Part shown: piece after piece, positions 1-8,074 of the stretch | Numbering within the stretch: the stretch's first letter is position 1 | Layout: the number at the start of each line of letters is the position of its first letter | Assembly: GCF_004358675.1 (NCBI RefSeq) | Contig: NZ_SMZO01000010.1 | Span: forward strand, 44,452-108,451 | Direction: 5' to 3' | DNA: 64,000 bases | Source of the DNA: Meridianimarinicoccus aquatilis | GTDB lineage: Bacteria; Pseudomonadota; Alphaproteobacteria; Rhodobacterales; Rhodobacteraceae | Position numbers and translations under genes: made by a program | The notes under the pieces: generated by a model | The model's database searches: none | What the model was told of the DNA's origin: nothing | The model's input: only the letters and a program-made list of their open reading frames with translations

Positions 1-234
1 CACTCACGTTGACGGCCTGCGCAGACCAAAACACCACCAACCAGGTCGGCACCGGCGTCGCAGGCGGCGCAATCGCAGCCATCGCGGCCACGGCTCTTGG
101 CGCGAACAGTGGTTGGACAGCCGTCGCAGCCGGCGCTGGCGCGATTGCAGGGTCGCTCTATGCCCGCAACCAACAGACTGGCGAATGCGCCTATCACACC
201 GGTGACGGGTCCACTGTTACGGTTGGCGGCTGCT
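1..234 (+). CDS. Glycine-zipper lipoprotein, 3' part (5' end outside window)
   Basis: Reading frame open from the first bases to a stop at 232-234. The frame runs through Leu-Thr-Leu-Thr-Ala-Cys, a good lipobox (LTAC), so the true start and the rest of the signal peptide lie upstream of the window. After the cysteine, about 70 residues are rich in Gly and Ala with alternating small residues (GTGVAGGAIAAIAATALG), the pattern of glycine-zipper outer-membrane or inner-membrane associated lipoproteins. The tail has two cysteines. It is followed by a strong terminator. The exact function cannot be told from sequence; assignment to the glycine-zipper class is by composition and pattern only. Confidence 0.6.
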
Positions 235-260
235 AAATCCGCCACCACGGCGCCCAATGC

Positions 261-292
261 AAAGCGGCCCCGAACTCCGGGGCCGCTTTTTT
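261..292 (+). terminator. Rho-independent terminator after the lipoprotein gene
   Basis: Perfect 11-bp stem (261-271 with 279-289), 7-nt loop, ending in six T. It serves the plus-strand gene. The minus-strand importer operon also ends nearby at 313. Confidence 0.85.
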
Positions 293-312
293 CATGTTCT
301 GGGGAATAGGGC

Positions 313-1299
313 TTAGTTCAGCGCCGCATCCGTGATGTCATGGGTCCACGCGCCCGCACCCGGATCTTTGCTGATCACTGGATCAGACCCACCGGACAAC
401 AGTGAGCTGACAGTCGTTTCATACGCGGCAGGGTCCAATGCACCGCTGTCACTCAACAGCTTGCCGACCTCTTCCATCATCCGCACCTGATGATCCATCG
501 TCTGCGCACCGGTCGCGTCATTCTCAAGAATGATCTCGGCCGCCTCTTCCGGATTGGCCGCTGCGTACTCCCAGCCCTTCATCGATGCTGCAACGAACCG
601 CGTGAGCGCATCCGTCATACCCGGCTCTTCGAGCGTGCTTTCCAGAACGTACAGCCCGTCTTCCAAGGTCGCGACGCCCAGATCGGAATAGTTGAACAGC
701 ACCAGTTGCTCGGGAGTGATGCCCGCATCAATGACCTGCCAGTATTCATTATAGGTCATCGTCGAAATGCAATCGGCCTGCTTTTGCAACAGGGGGTCCA
801 CGTTAAATCCCTGCTTCAGAACCGTCACGCCGTCGTCGCCGCCTTCGGTCGGAATATCCAGCTGGCTCATCCAACTCAGGAACGGATACTCATTGCCAAA
901 GAACCAAACGCCAAGCGTGCGGCCCGGAAAGTCTTCTGGGCCAGTCACACCACTTTCGGCCAGACAGGTCAGCATCATCCCAGACCGCTCAAACGGCTGC
1001 GCGATATTGACCAGCGGCAAACCGCGTTCCCGCGCAGCCAGTGCAGCAGGCATCCATTCGACAACCACATCGGCACCTCCCCCGGCGATCACCTGGGTCG
1101 GTGCGATATCGGGGCCGCCTGGCTTGATCGTGACATCCAGATCGGCCTCTTCGTAAAAGCCCTTGTCCTGCGCCACATAATAGCCTGCGAACTGCGCCTG
1201 CGTGACCCACTTCAACTGAAGCGTCAACTCGTCAGCGGCCTGTGCACTGCCAAAGGCCAGCGCGCCCAGAATCGCGGTTCCTGCCAGAATTGTTTTCAT
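313..1299 (-). CDS. ABC transporter substrate-binding protein, NMT1/ThiY-like (probable pyrimidine-type ligand)
   Basis: Periplasmic binding protein of 328 residues. Start at 1299 chosen because AGGAGA sits 8 nt upstream and the product then begins with a clean signal peptide (MKTILAG...FGSAQA, cleavage near residue 21-22); the longer open frame upstream has no signal. The mature start (LTLQLKWVTQAQFAGYYVAQ) and the GFYEEADLDVTI motif are typical of NMT1/ThiY proteins that bind pyrimidine-like or other small aromatic ligands. Last gene of the minus-strand operon, behind two permeases. The neighbouring dihydropyrimidinase and beta-ureidopropionase suggest uracil, thymine, a dihydropyrimidine or a hydantoin as ligand; this is inference from context. 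Confidence 0.85.
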   Translation of the reverse strand: MKTILAGTAILGALAFGSAQAADELTLQLKWVTQAQFAGYYVAQDKGFYEEADLDVTIKPGGPDIAPTQVIAGGGADVVVEWMPAALAARERGLPLVNIAQPFERSGMMLTCLAESGVTGPEDFPGRTLGVWFFGNEYPFLSWMSQLDIPTEGGDDGVTVLKQGFNVDPLLQKQADCISTMTYNEYWQVIDAGITPEQLVLFNYSDLGVATLEDGLYVLESTLEEPGMTDALTRFVAASMKGWEYAAANPEEAAEIILENDATGAQTMDHQVRMMEEVGKLLSDSGALDPAAYETTVSSLLSGGSDPVISKDPGAGAWTHDITDAALN

Positions 1300-1340
1300 G
1301 TGTCGTCTCCTGTTGGTGTTTTTATCGTCTTTTTCATATC

Positions 1341-2192
1341 TTAGTTGGCGGCGCGCTGGGACGGATGCCAAAACGTGACCGCCCGTTCGATCAACGCGAT
1401 ACTGCCATAAAACAGCGATCCCGCCACCGCAGCGACGGTTATTTCTGCCCACACCATATCAAGCGCAAGCTGCCCCACCGATGTCGAGATGCGAAAGCCC
1501 ATGCCGACAGTGGGTGAGCCAAAGAATTCTGCCACAATTGCCCCAATCAACGACAGAGTTGTCGCAATTTTCAGCCCGTTGAAAACAAAGGGCATCGCCG
1601 CAGGCAGCCGCAATTTGCGAAGGCTCTGGCCCGGCGTGGCCGCATAGGTCCGCATCAGATCGCGGCTCATACTATCGGCGGACCGAAGTCCCTCAACCGT
1701 GTTGATCAACATCGGGAAAAACACCATCACCACCACGACCGCAGCCTTGCTGTGCCAGTCGAACCCGAACCACATCACAAGGATCGGCGCAGTGCCAATG
1801 ATCGGCAAGGCCGCGATGAAACTGCCAACCGGCAGCAACCCTCGGCGCAGAAAATCAAACCTGTCCACGGCAAGCGCTGTCAAAAAGGCCGCGCTGCAAC
1901 CGATAACATATCCGCTTAGTGCGCCTTTGACGAAGGTCTGCATGAAATCCGCCCACAAGATAGGACCAGACACTGCAATGCGCGCGGCGATGGCAGATGG
2001 CGGCGGCAGGATGACGCCCGGCACATTCAGCCCGCGCACCAACCCTTCCCACAGAACCAACAGCGTCACACCAAAGATCACCGGCACGGCCAGACGCGCA
2101 GCAGGCGTATTGGCTTGGCGACTGGCGGCGATACGCAGATTGATCCACCAAGCGAGGCCCCAAAACCCAAATGCGCCCGCGACCCAACTCAT
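1341..2192 (-). CDS. ABC transporter permease (SsuC/ThiX-like)
   Basis: Integral membrane subunit, 283 residues, with about six hydrophobic segments. The cytoplasmic loop carries the EAA-type motif around LMRTYAATPGQSLRKLRLPAAMP, which docks to the ATPase. Its start overlaps the stop of the upstream permease in an ATGA (2189-2192), indicating translational coupling. The two permeases are different proteins, so the importer probably has a heterodimeric membrane part. Belongs to the BPD_transp_1 / nitrate-sulfonate-taurine branch. Confidence 0.88.
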   Translation of the reverse strand: MSWVAGAFGFWGLAWWINLRIAASRQANTPAARLAVPVIFGVTLLVLWEGLVRGLNVPGVILPPPSAIAARIAVSGPILWADFMQTFVKGALSGYVIGCSAAFLTALAVDRFDFLRRGLLPVGSFIAALPIIGTAPILVMWFGFDWHSKAAVVVVMVFFPMLINTVEGLRSADSMSRDLMRTYAATPGQSLRKLRLPAAMPFVFNGLKIATTLSLIGAIVAEFFGSPTVGMGFRISTSVGQLALDMVWAEITVAAVAGSLFYGSIALIERAVTFWHPSQRAAN

Positions 2193-3055
2193 CGCGAAAG
2201 CCCCATGCGTTTCAGCGTCACGCGCTGGAGCACACCGACCAGCCCGACCATTAGCCCAGCCAGCACAGCCGCCCCGATCAACGCAGACCAGATCTGCACC
2301 GTCTGCCCGTAATAACTGCCGGCCAACAATCGCGCGCCCAGACCCGCAACTGCGCCGGTGGGCAGTTCGCCGACAATCGCCCCGACAAGACTCGCCGCGA
2401 TCCCGATCTTGAGGGACGTAAACAGATACGGCAGCGACGATGGCAGCCTGAGCCGCCAGAACACTTGTGCCCGGCTGGCATTATAGGTCTTCAGCAGATC
2501 AAACTGCGCGGTCTCTGGGCTGCGCAGACCGGCCACCATGCCGACAACAACGGGAAAGAAGCTGAGATAAGCGCTGATAATTGCTTTGGGCAGCAAGCCC
2601 GAAATCCCGATTGAATTCAGCACCACAATGATCATCGGCGCAATCGCAAGAATGGGGATCGTCTGACTGGCGATCGCCCAAGGCATCACGCTCATATCCA
2701 TTGCGCGGCTGTGCACGATCCCCACCGCCAGCAAAATGCCAAGCCCCGTGCCGATGCCAAACCCCAACAGCGTGGCCGACAGAGTGATCCAGCCGTGATA
2801 CACAAGGCTTCGTTTCGACGTGACTTTCTTCATCACAACCGTGTTCCACAATTCAACCGCCACTTGATGAGGCGCCGGAAGACGCGGGCGCGCCTGCTGC
2901 ATCGTGTCGGTCACAATTTCGGAAAAGGTGACCGTCGTCCCCGCCCGAGCGGCTTGTTGCTGCGTCCATGCCGCGTTCATCCAGACCGCCGCGAAATACC
3001 AAATCACCAGAATTGCCGCGACGACGGCAAGCACTGGGCCAACGGCCTGCCTCAT
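2189..3055 (-). CDS. ABC transporter permease (second subunit)
   Basis: 288 residues. The start at 3055 forms an ATGA overlap with the small upstream membrane gene, which decides it against the longer open frame reaching 3223. The protein begins with a membrane segment (VLAVVAAILVIWYFAAVW), then a periplasmic stretch, then five or so membrane segments with an EAA-type loop (LLKTYNASRAQVFWRLRLPSSLPY). It is the partner of the downstream permease and, with the ATPase and binding protein, forms one importer. Confidence 0.88.
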   Translation of the reverse strand: MRQAVGPVLAVVAAILVIWYFAAVWMNAAWTQQQAARAGTTVTFSEIVTDTMQQARPRLPAPHQVAVELWNTVVMKKVTSKRSLVYHGWITLSATLLGFGIGTGLGILLAVGIVHSRAMDMSVMPWAIASQTIPILAIAPMIIVVLNSIGISGLLPKAIISAYLSFFPVVVGMVAGLRSPETAQFDLLKTYNASRAQVFWRLRLPSSLPYLFTSLKIGIAASLVGAIVGELPTGAVAGLGARLLAGSYYGQTVQIWSALIGAAVLAGLMVGLVGVLQRVTLKRMGLSR

Positions 3056-3270
3056 TGTGTCTGCTCCAACCGAGCCTGAGCACGACGCAACCGTTTGAAG
3101 TACCCCGCGAACAACAGCGCCCAAAGCGGAACGATAATATCGATGATACGCACCCCGCCGGTCGCGAACAAATGGATCAGGGCCGAAAAACAGAAAAAGG
3201 CCCCCGCCGCGCCCAATAACCAAACGCTCCGCTTCAGGCGCGTCACTTCTTTTTGGGCTGAGTCAGTCAT
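3052..3270 (-). CDS. Small membrane protein coupled to the importer (unknown function)
   Basis: 72 residues with two hydrophobic segments: about residues 16-37 (SVWLLGAAGAFFCFSALIHLFA) and 41-57 (IIDIIVPLWALLFAGYF). Both ends are charged, and the C-terminal tail is basic, then Gln-rich. It lies between the ATPase and permease genes and shares an ATGA overlap with the permease, so it is almost certainly made with the importer. I do not recognise a named family. It could be an accessory subunit that stabilises the permeases or modulates transport; that is speculation. Confidence 0.65.
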   Translation of the reverse strand: MTDSAQKEVTRLKRSVWLLGAAGAFFCFSALIHLFATGGVRIIDIIVPLWALLFAGYFKRLRRAQARLEQTQ

Positions 3271-3335
3271 GGTGGCCCCTTCGGACAGGTGTCAAACGCG
3301 AGCCATACAAACGTCTGACAGGCTGTGTATCCGTC

Positions 3336-4181
3336 TCAATCGTCATAGGCATGCCCCGCCCGCAGCCCTTCGCGCACCCGGTGAGCGACCTCGAGAAACT
3401 CTGGCGTATCGCGAATATCCAGCGGCCTCTCGCGCGGCAAAGGGCTGTCGATCACATCCGTGATCCGCCCCGGACGTGGGCTCATCACCACGATTTTGGT
3501 GCTCAGATACACCGCTTCGGGGATCGAGTGCGTCACAAAGCCAATCGTCTTTTCCGTTCTTGCCCAGAGGCTTAGAAGCTGCTCATTCAGGTGGTCCCGT
3601 ACGATTTCATCCAGCGCGCCAAACGGCTCGTCCATCAACAAAAGGTCGGCGTCAAAGGCCAGCGCCCGCGCGATGGACGCCCGTTGCTGCATCCCGCCCG
3701 AAAGCTGCCACGGATACTTGCGCTCAAACCCTTCCAGATCGACCAACCGCAGCACATCCTGCGCGCGCCTGTCTTGCTCGGCCTTGTCAAACCCCATGAT
3801 TTCCAAAGGTAATTTGACATTCGCCGCAATTGTCCGCCACGGGTAAAGCCCTGCCGCCTGAAACACATAGCCATAGGCCCGCGACCGCCGCGCCTCGTCT
3901 GGCGACATGCCATTGACCGTCAACGTCCCGCCTGTCGGTTGCTCAAGCGCCGCGATGGCCCGAAGAAACGTGGTCTTGCCGCAACCCGAAGGACCGATAA
4001 AACTTACGAAATCCCCTTTTGATATCTGAAGGTTGATGTCTTGCAGAGCATGTACCGGTCCGTCATTCGTTTCGAACACCAACTCCACGTCGCGCGCGTC
4101 GATGACGACATCGCGCGGTGCGGTGTCTGTTGGTTCAGGCCCATCATCTGCAAAGCCTTCGATCTCTTCGGCACTCAGCAT
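3336..4181 (-). CDS. ABC transporter ATP-binding protein
   Basis: 281 residues. Walker A GPSGCGKTT at 63-71, Q-loop near 108 (YVFQAAGLYPW), signature LSGGMQQR at 160-167, Walker B LLLMDEP at 180-186, and an H-loop (VTHS) further on. The SsuB/TauB/ThiZ-like class energises import of nitrate, sulfonate or pyrimidine-type ligands. About 30 extra acidic residues precede the ABC domain. It lies 55 bp downstream of dihydropyrimidinase in the same direction, so it is probably cotranscribed with it. Confidence 0.9.
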   Translation of the reverse strand: MLSAEEIEGFADDGPEPTDTAPRDVVIDARDVELVFETNDGPVHALQDINLQISKGDFVSFIGPSGCGKTTFLRAIAALEQPTGGTLTVNGMSPDEARRSRAYGYVFQAAGLYPWRTIAANVKLPLEIMGFDKAEQDRRAQDVLRLVDLEGFERKYPWQLSGGMQQRASIARALAFDADLLLMDEPFGALDEIVRDHLNEQLLSLWARTEKTIGFVTHSIPEAVYLSTKIVVMSPRPGRITDVIDSPLPRERPLDIRDTPEFLEVAHRVREGLRAGHAYDD

Positions 4182-4236
4182 CCGAAGCCTTCGCTTTCAC
4201 TCACAAGAGGCTGATTCATATTGGTTTTTTGGCGCA

Positions 4237-5697
4237 TCAAATCCCCGACGGAATATTCATCGGGTCCCGCTCGACCTTGCGCGGCGTGTTCAGCGCCTTC
4301 CAGCGGCTCAACGCGGTCCCCGCCGATGAGAAGGCGGGACGTGGCACAAATCGACCCCGGCCGGGTTGCGGCGCAGAATTCTTTCCCCACGACCAGATCA
4401 CATCCCCCCGGCTGAGCGTGTGGCGCGCCTGTGCTGTGACTTCAAACCCCTCGAACACGTTGTAATCAATTATAGATTTCTGGCTATTCGCGCTGATCGT
4501 CTTGCTGATCTTGGGATCCCACACTACGATATCTGCATCCGCACCGGGCACAAGCGCGCCCTTTTGCGGATAGATGTTCAGAATTTTGGCGATGTTGGTC
4601 GATGTGACGGCGACGAACTCTTCGGGCGTGATGCGGCCAGTTTCAACACCAGTCGTCCACAATACCGCCAACCGATCTTCCAGCCCGCCAGTTCCGTTCG
4701 GGATTTGGGTAAAATCGTTCAAACCCATCTTCTTTTTCTCGGTCCCAAAGGCGCAGTGATCCGTCGCCACGACCTGCAAGGATCCCGCCGAGAGCCCCGC
4801 CCACAGACCATCCTGATGGGCTTTGCTGCGAAACGGCGGTGACATCACGCGCCGCGCGGCGTGTTCCCAAGACTTGTTGAAATACTCGCTCTCATCCAGC
4901 GTCAGAAACTGGATCAACGGCTCGCCGTAAACCCGGTGCCCTTTTTGCCGTGCGCGCCGGATCGCTTCGTGCGCCTGCTCACAGGACACATGCACGATAT
5001 AGAGCGGCGTGCCCACGGCATCGGCGATCATGATCGCGCGATTGGCAGCTTCGCCTTCCAACTCAGGGGGGCGCGAGAACGCGTGCCCCTCAGGGCCGGT
5101 GATCCCTTCGGCCAAATATTTTTGCTGCAATTCCTGAATGATATCGCCGTTTTCCGCATGAACCATGGGCAGCGCCCCCAGTTCCTTACAGCGCGAGAAC
5201 GACGCGTACATTTCATCATCCTCCACCATCAACGCGCCCTTATAGGCCATGAAGTGCTTGAACGAGTTGACGCCCATATCAACGGCGTCCTTCATTTCGT
5301 TGAAGATACTCTCGTTCCACCCGGTGATCGCCATGTGATAGCCGATATCAGAGCAGATCTGCGGCGCGGACTTTCGGTGCCAATCGTTGATCGCATTCTT
5401 GATCGACCCGTCTGGCCCCGGCAAACAGAAATCGACCAACATCGTTGTGCCACCTGTCGCCGCGGCCCATGTACCGGACTCAAACGTTTCATCGGCGGTG
5501 GTTCCCATAAAAGGCATTTCCAGGTGGGTGTGCGGATCAATCCCACCTGGGATGACATAGGCGCCCTCGGCATCGATCACCTCGTCACCTGTCAGGTTAT
5601 CGCCAATTGCGGCGATCTTTCCGTCTTCGATCAGAATGTCGCCGGCAAACTGCCGGTCCGCTGTGACGATTGTACCGCCCTTGATGACCTTGCTCAT
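4237..5697 (-). CDS. hydA: Dihydropyrimidinase / D-hydantoinase
   Basis: 486 residues, amidohydrolase superfamily. Opens the ring of dihydrouracil or dihydrothymine to the N-carbamoyl-beta-amino acid. Zinc-site residues are all visible: HTH at 56-58, the lysine that is carbamylated (K153 in FMAYKG), H180, H236 and D313. Start at 5697 is preceded by AGGGGA; the 15-codon upstream extension is unlikely. Placed between beta-ureidopropionase and the importer, which fixes the pathway as reductive pyrimidine breakdown rather than a stand-alone hydantoinase, although hydantoins could also be substrates. Confidence 0.93.
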   Translation of the reverse strand: MSKVIKGGTIVTADRQFAGDILIEDGKIAAIGDNLTGDEVIDAEGAYVIPGGIDPHTHLEMPFMGTTADETFESGTWAAATGGTTMLVDFCLPGPDGSIKNAINDWHRKSAPQICSDIGYHMAITGWNESIFNEMKDAVDMGVNSFKHFMAYKGALMVEDDEMYASFSRCKELGALPMVHAENGDIIQELQQKYLAEGITGPEGHAFSRPPELEGEAANRAIMIADAVGTPLYIVHVSCEQAHEAIRRARQKGHRVYGEPLIQFLTLDESEYFNKSWEHAARRVMSPPFRSKAHQDGLWAGLSAGSLQVVATDHCAFGTEKKKMGLNDFTQIPNGTGGLEDRLAVLWTTGVETGRITPEEFVAVTSTNIAKILNIYPQKGALVPGADADIVVWDPKISKTISANSQKSIIDYNVFEGFEVTAQARHTLSRGDVIWSWGKNSAPQPGRGRFVPRPAFSSAGTALSRWKALNTPRKVERDPMNIPSGI

Positions 5698-5716
5698 TGG
5701 TATCCCCTGTCCGATG

Positions 5717-6478
5717 TCAGCACGCGCGCCCACCAGCGGCAAGTTCGCGTTCCTTGAAGATGAATTTCACGCCCGTTTTCGCCCCATAGGCACAGGCCTC
5801 GTTTTCGTTCACCCGCTTATGTGGGTATTCCGTCGCCAGCACGTCTTTGCCCGCCGATATGTACGGCTCTGCATCGTCGCAGAAGTCATAATAAAAACAG
5901 GACTCAAAGATGATGAAATCAAACCTGTCATGCATGTACGGGATAAGCTCTGGCGCGTTTTTCTGTCCGATCTCAAGGCCGATCCGATGCGCATAAGCGA
6001 CGAGCTCCGCCATGTAGTTCGCTTGATCCTGCATGGAGATATCAAGACCGGTATCGTTTTCGAAAAGATCCATATTGTCGGGTTCAATCGCATCGAACCC
6101 CAGCGCCTTGCATCGGTCAAACCGCGCCTGCATCAGCGGCACCAGAACATCGCGCTGCCGGATATCGAGATACCGTTCGTTGGGCCAATCGTCATAGACA
6201 ACACCCATCACGCTTTCTGGAAACTGGCCCGCATCGTCGCGGTAATTTTCCACCGTTCCAACAGACACATAGCATATTGTTTTCACACCGCGCGCCTTTA
6301 ACGCCGATATCTGGGCACGGCTAACGCTGTCTGCGTCAAGGTCGATAACCTTTACGTCGACCGACAAATCAAAGGGTTCGGTCAACTGCCAGTCCCAATA
6401 TGATCCGTCGCGCAATATCTCGCTTGCCTGCAAGGCCCCGCCAGCGAGAACACAGCACCCGGCGACAGCCACGGGCAT
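5717..6478 (-). CDS. Secreted GH114-like glycosidase (endo-alpha-1,4-polygalactosaminidase family)
   Basis: 253 residues from the ATG at 6478. A TTG near 6517 would give a longer, more basic signal-peptide N-terminus and cannot be excluded; the frame stays open to 6556, overlapping the upstream gene. A hydrophobic leader ending QAS is followed by a TIM-barrel of the GH114/TM1410 type. Motifs: YVSVGTVENYRDD (70-82), GFDAIEPDNMD (127-137, likely acidic catalytic residue D134), IGQKNAPEL (170-178) and FESCFYYDFCDD (191-202, E192). The family cleaves alpha-1,4-galactosamine polymers. Its place between beta-ureidopropionase and dihydropyrimidinase, only 19 bp from the latter, is unexpected for a polysaccharide enzyme. 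Confidence 0.8.
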   Translation of the reverse strand: MPVAVAGCCVLAGGALQASEILRDGSYWDWQLTEPFDLSVDVKVIDLDADSVSRAQISALKARGVKTICYVSVGTVENYRDDAGQFPESVMGVVYDDWPNERYLDIRQRDVLVPLMQARFDRCKALGFDAIEPDNMDLFENDTGLDISMQDQANYMAELVAYAHRIGLEIGQKNAPELIPYMHDRFDFIIFESCFYYDFCDDAEPYISAGKDVLATEYPHKRVNENEACAYGAKTGVKFIFKERELAAGGRAC

Positions 6479-6509
6479 GAAGAGATTTCCCAGTCGTTTT
6501 AGAGGCTCA

Positions 6510-7760
6510 TCACCCAACAATTTCGGCTGTCTCCACCACCGCGTGAAACAGAACATTTGCGCCAGCCGCTGCCCATTCCGGGCTGATCTCTTCCGCTTCG
6601 TTATGGCTTAGTCCGTCTACGCACGGACACATGACCATCGCTGTCGGGGCCACACGGTTAATCCAGCAGGCATCGTGCCCTGCACCAGAAATCAAATCCA
6701 TATGCGAATATCCCAACCGTTCTGCGGCGGCACGCACGGCACCAACACAGCCGGGATCGAAGGTCACGGGATCGAAATGGCCGACGGGCTCGATTTCGAT
6801 ACCGAGCCCAAGATCTGCGGCAATTTTTGGGGCTTCCGCCTCAAGCCGGGCTTTCATGCCATCCAGTTTGGATTGATCTGGCGACCGGAAGTCGATTGTG
6901 AAAACGGCCTTGCCGGGTATCACGTTGCGCGAGTTTGGATAGACGTTGGCCTGCCCGATTGCCCCGACCGCAGCGGGCTGATTTTCCATCGCGATCGTGT
7001 GTACGAGTTCCGTGATACGGGCCATGCCCAACCCGGCATTGACGCGCATGTTCATGGGGGTCGATCCAGTGTGGCTGTCTTTGCCGGTCAGGGTCACCTC
7101 AAGCCACCAAAGCCCCTGCCCATGGGTGACCACCCCAATGGCCGTATCTTCAGCCTCAAGGATCGGCCCCTGTTCAATATGGAGTTCAAAAAAGGCGTGC
7201 ATTTTCCGTGCGCCTACGGGTTCATCGCCCTTCCAGCCAATACGTGCCAATTCATCGCCAAATTTCAGGCCCTCTGCATCTTCCCGATCATAGGCCCAGT
7301 CTTGCGTATGCATGCCCGCGAACACCCCAGAGGCAAGCATTGCCGGCGCAAACCGCGTGCCTTCTTCGTTTGTCCAGTTGGTGACAACAATGGGATGCTT
7401 GGTGCGAATACCCAGATCGTTCAGGGTTCGAATGATTTCTAGTCCACCAAGCACGCCCAGAACACCATCATATTTGCCGCCCGTTGGCTGGGTATCCAGA
7501 TGACTGCCAACATAGACCGGCAACGCATCGGGGTCCGTCCCTTCGCGGCGGGCAAACATCGTGCCCATTTCGTCAACGCCCATGGTCATACCGGCCGCTT
7601 CGCACCACGTCTGGAACAGCGCGCGTCCTTTGGCATCGTCATCTGTCAATGTTTGTCGATTATTGCCGCCAGCAATACCGGGGCCAATCTGCGCCATTTC
7701 CATCAGACTGTCCCACAGCCTGCTGCCGTCGATTTTCAGGTTTTCGCCGGGGGCTGCCAT
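6510..7760 (-). CDS. Zn-dependent M20-type amidohydrolase, probable beta-ureidopropionase (N-carbamoyl-beta-alanine amidohydrolase)
   Basis: 416 residues, M20/allantoate amidohydrolase family. Metal ligands: H87 and D98 (GSHLDTQPTGGKYDG), E132/E133 (WTNEEGTRF), a histidine in ELHIEQGP, and the late GAGHDA motif. Members act on N-carbamoyl-beta-alanine, N-carbamoyl amino acids or allantoate. Being the first gene of an operon with dihydropyrimidinase favours hydrolysis of N-carbamoyl-beta-alanine (or N-carbamoyl-beta-aminoisobutyrate) to the amino acid, CO2 and ammonia. AAGGA lies 9-10 nt before the ATG. No allantoin genes are nearby. Confidence 0.88.
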   Translation of the reverse strand: MAAPGENLKIDGSRLWDSLMEMAQIGPGIAGGNNRQTLTDDDAKGRALFQTWCEAAGMTMGVDEMGTMFARREGTDPDALPVYVGSHLDTQPTGGKYDGVLGVLGGLEIIRTLNDLGIRTKHPIVVTNWTNEEGTRFAPAMLASGVFAGMHTQDWAYDREDAEGLKFGDELARIGWKGDEPVGARKMHAFFELHIEQGPILEAEDTAIGVVTHGQGLWWLEVTLTGKDSHTGSTPMNMRVNAGLGMARITELVHTIAMENQPAAVGAIGQANVYPNSRNVIPGKAVFTIDFRSPDQSKLDGMKARLEAEAPKIAADLGLGIEIEPVGHFDPVTFDPGCVGAVRAAAERLGYSHMDLISGAGHDACWINRVAPTAMVMCPCVDGLSHNEAEEISPEWAAAGANVLFHAVVETAEIVG

Positions 7761-8074
7761 GATGCGATCTTCCTTGCATGCTGTCGTTGCCTTGCGCGGG
7801 CTGGCCGCGCATCAACAGTCTTGCGCTGCATCGGACGAAGTTCAAGCGATGGGTTGAAAATGACTATAGAAAAACGGTGTTGCGGTGGCTGGATTGATCA
7901 CGATTTGACCGGTCTGCGAATGGCGCGACGAAACCGTCCCGACTATTTTGGGACAAACCGGATGTCGCCCCGCTCCAAAACAAACGGGGCCGCTTATTGG
8001 CGGCACCGCTTATGAAATTGCGCGGGATTAACGCCATGGTCGGCGCGTCAGACCTGCTTTGCCAGACTTTTGTG
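7761..8074. other. 314-bp intergenic region with the promoter area of the pyrimidine operon
   Basis: No convincing gene. Reading on the minus strand there is a TATAGT -10-like hexamer (7863-7868) without a good -35, suggesting an activated promoter. Further upstream are a GACCGGTC palindrome (7906-7913) inside ATTTGACCGGTC, and a 5-bp inverted repeat GTCCC...GGGAC with 9-bp spacing (7937-7955). These are operator candidates. The aminotransferase gene ends at 8075 with no clear terminator. Confidence 0.4.

Noticed and set aside
490..1344. Plus-strand frame of 284 codons opposite the binding protein
   Set aside because: Antisense to a clear binding protein; no family motifs.
4861..5757. Plus-strand frame of 298 codons opposite dihydropyrimidinase
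   Set aside because: Shadow of the dihydropyrimidinase gene; no recognisable domain.
7906..7913. RutR-type operator
   Set aside because: Only the left half resembles the RutR box and no RutR gene is in the window; kept only as a possible dyad.
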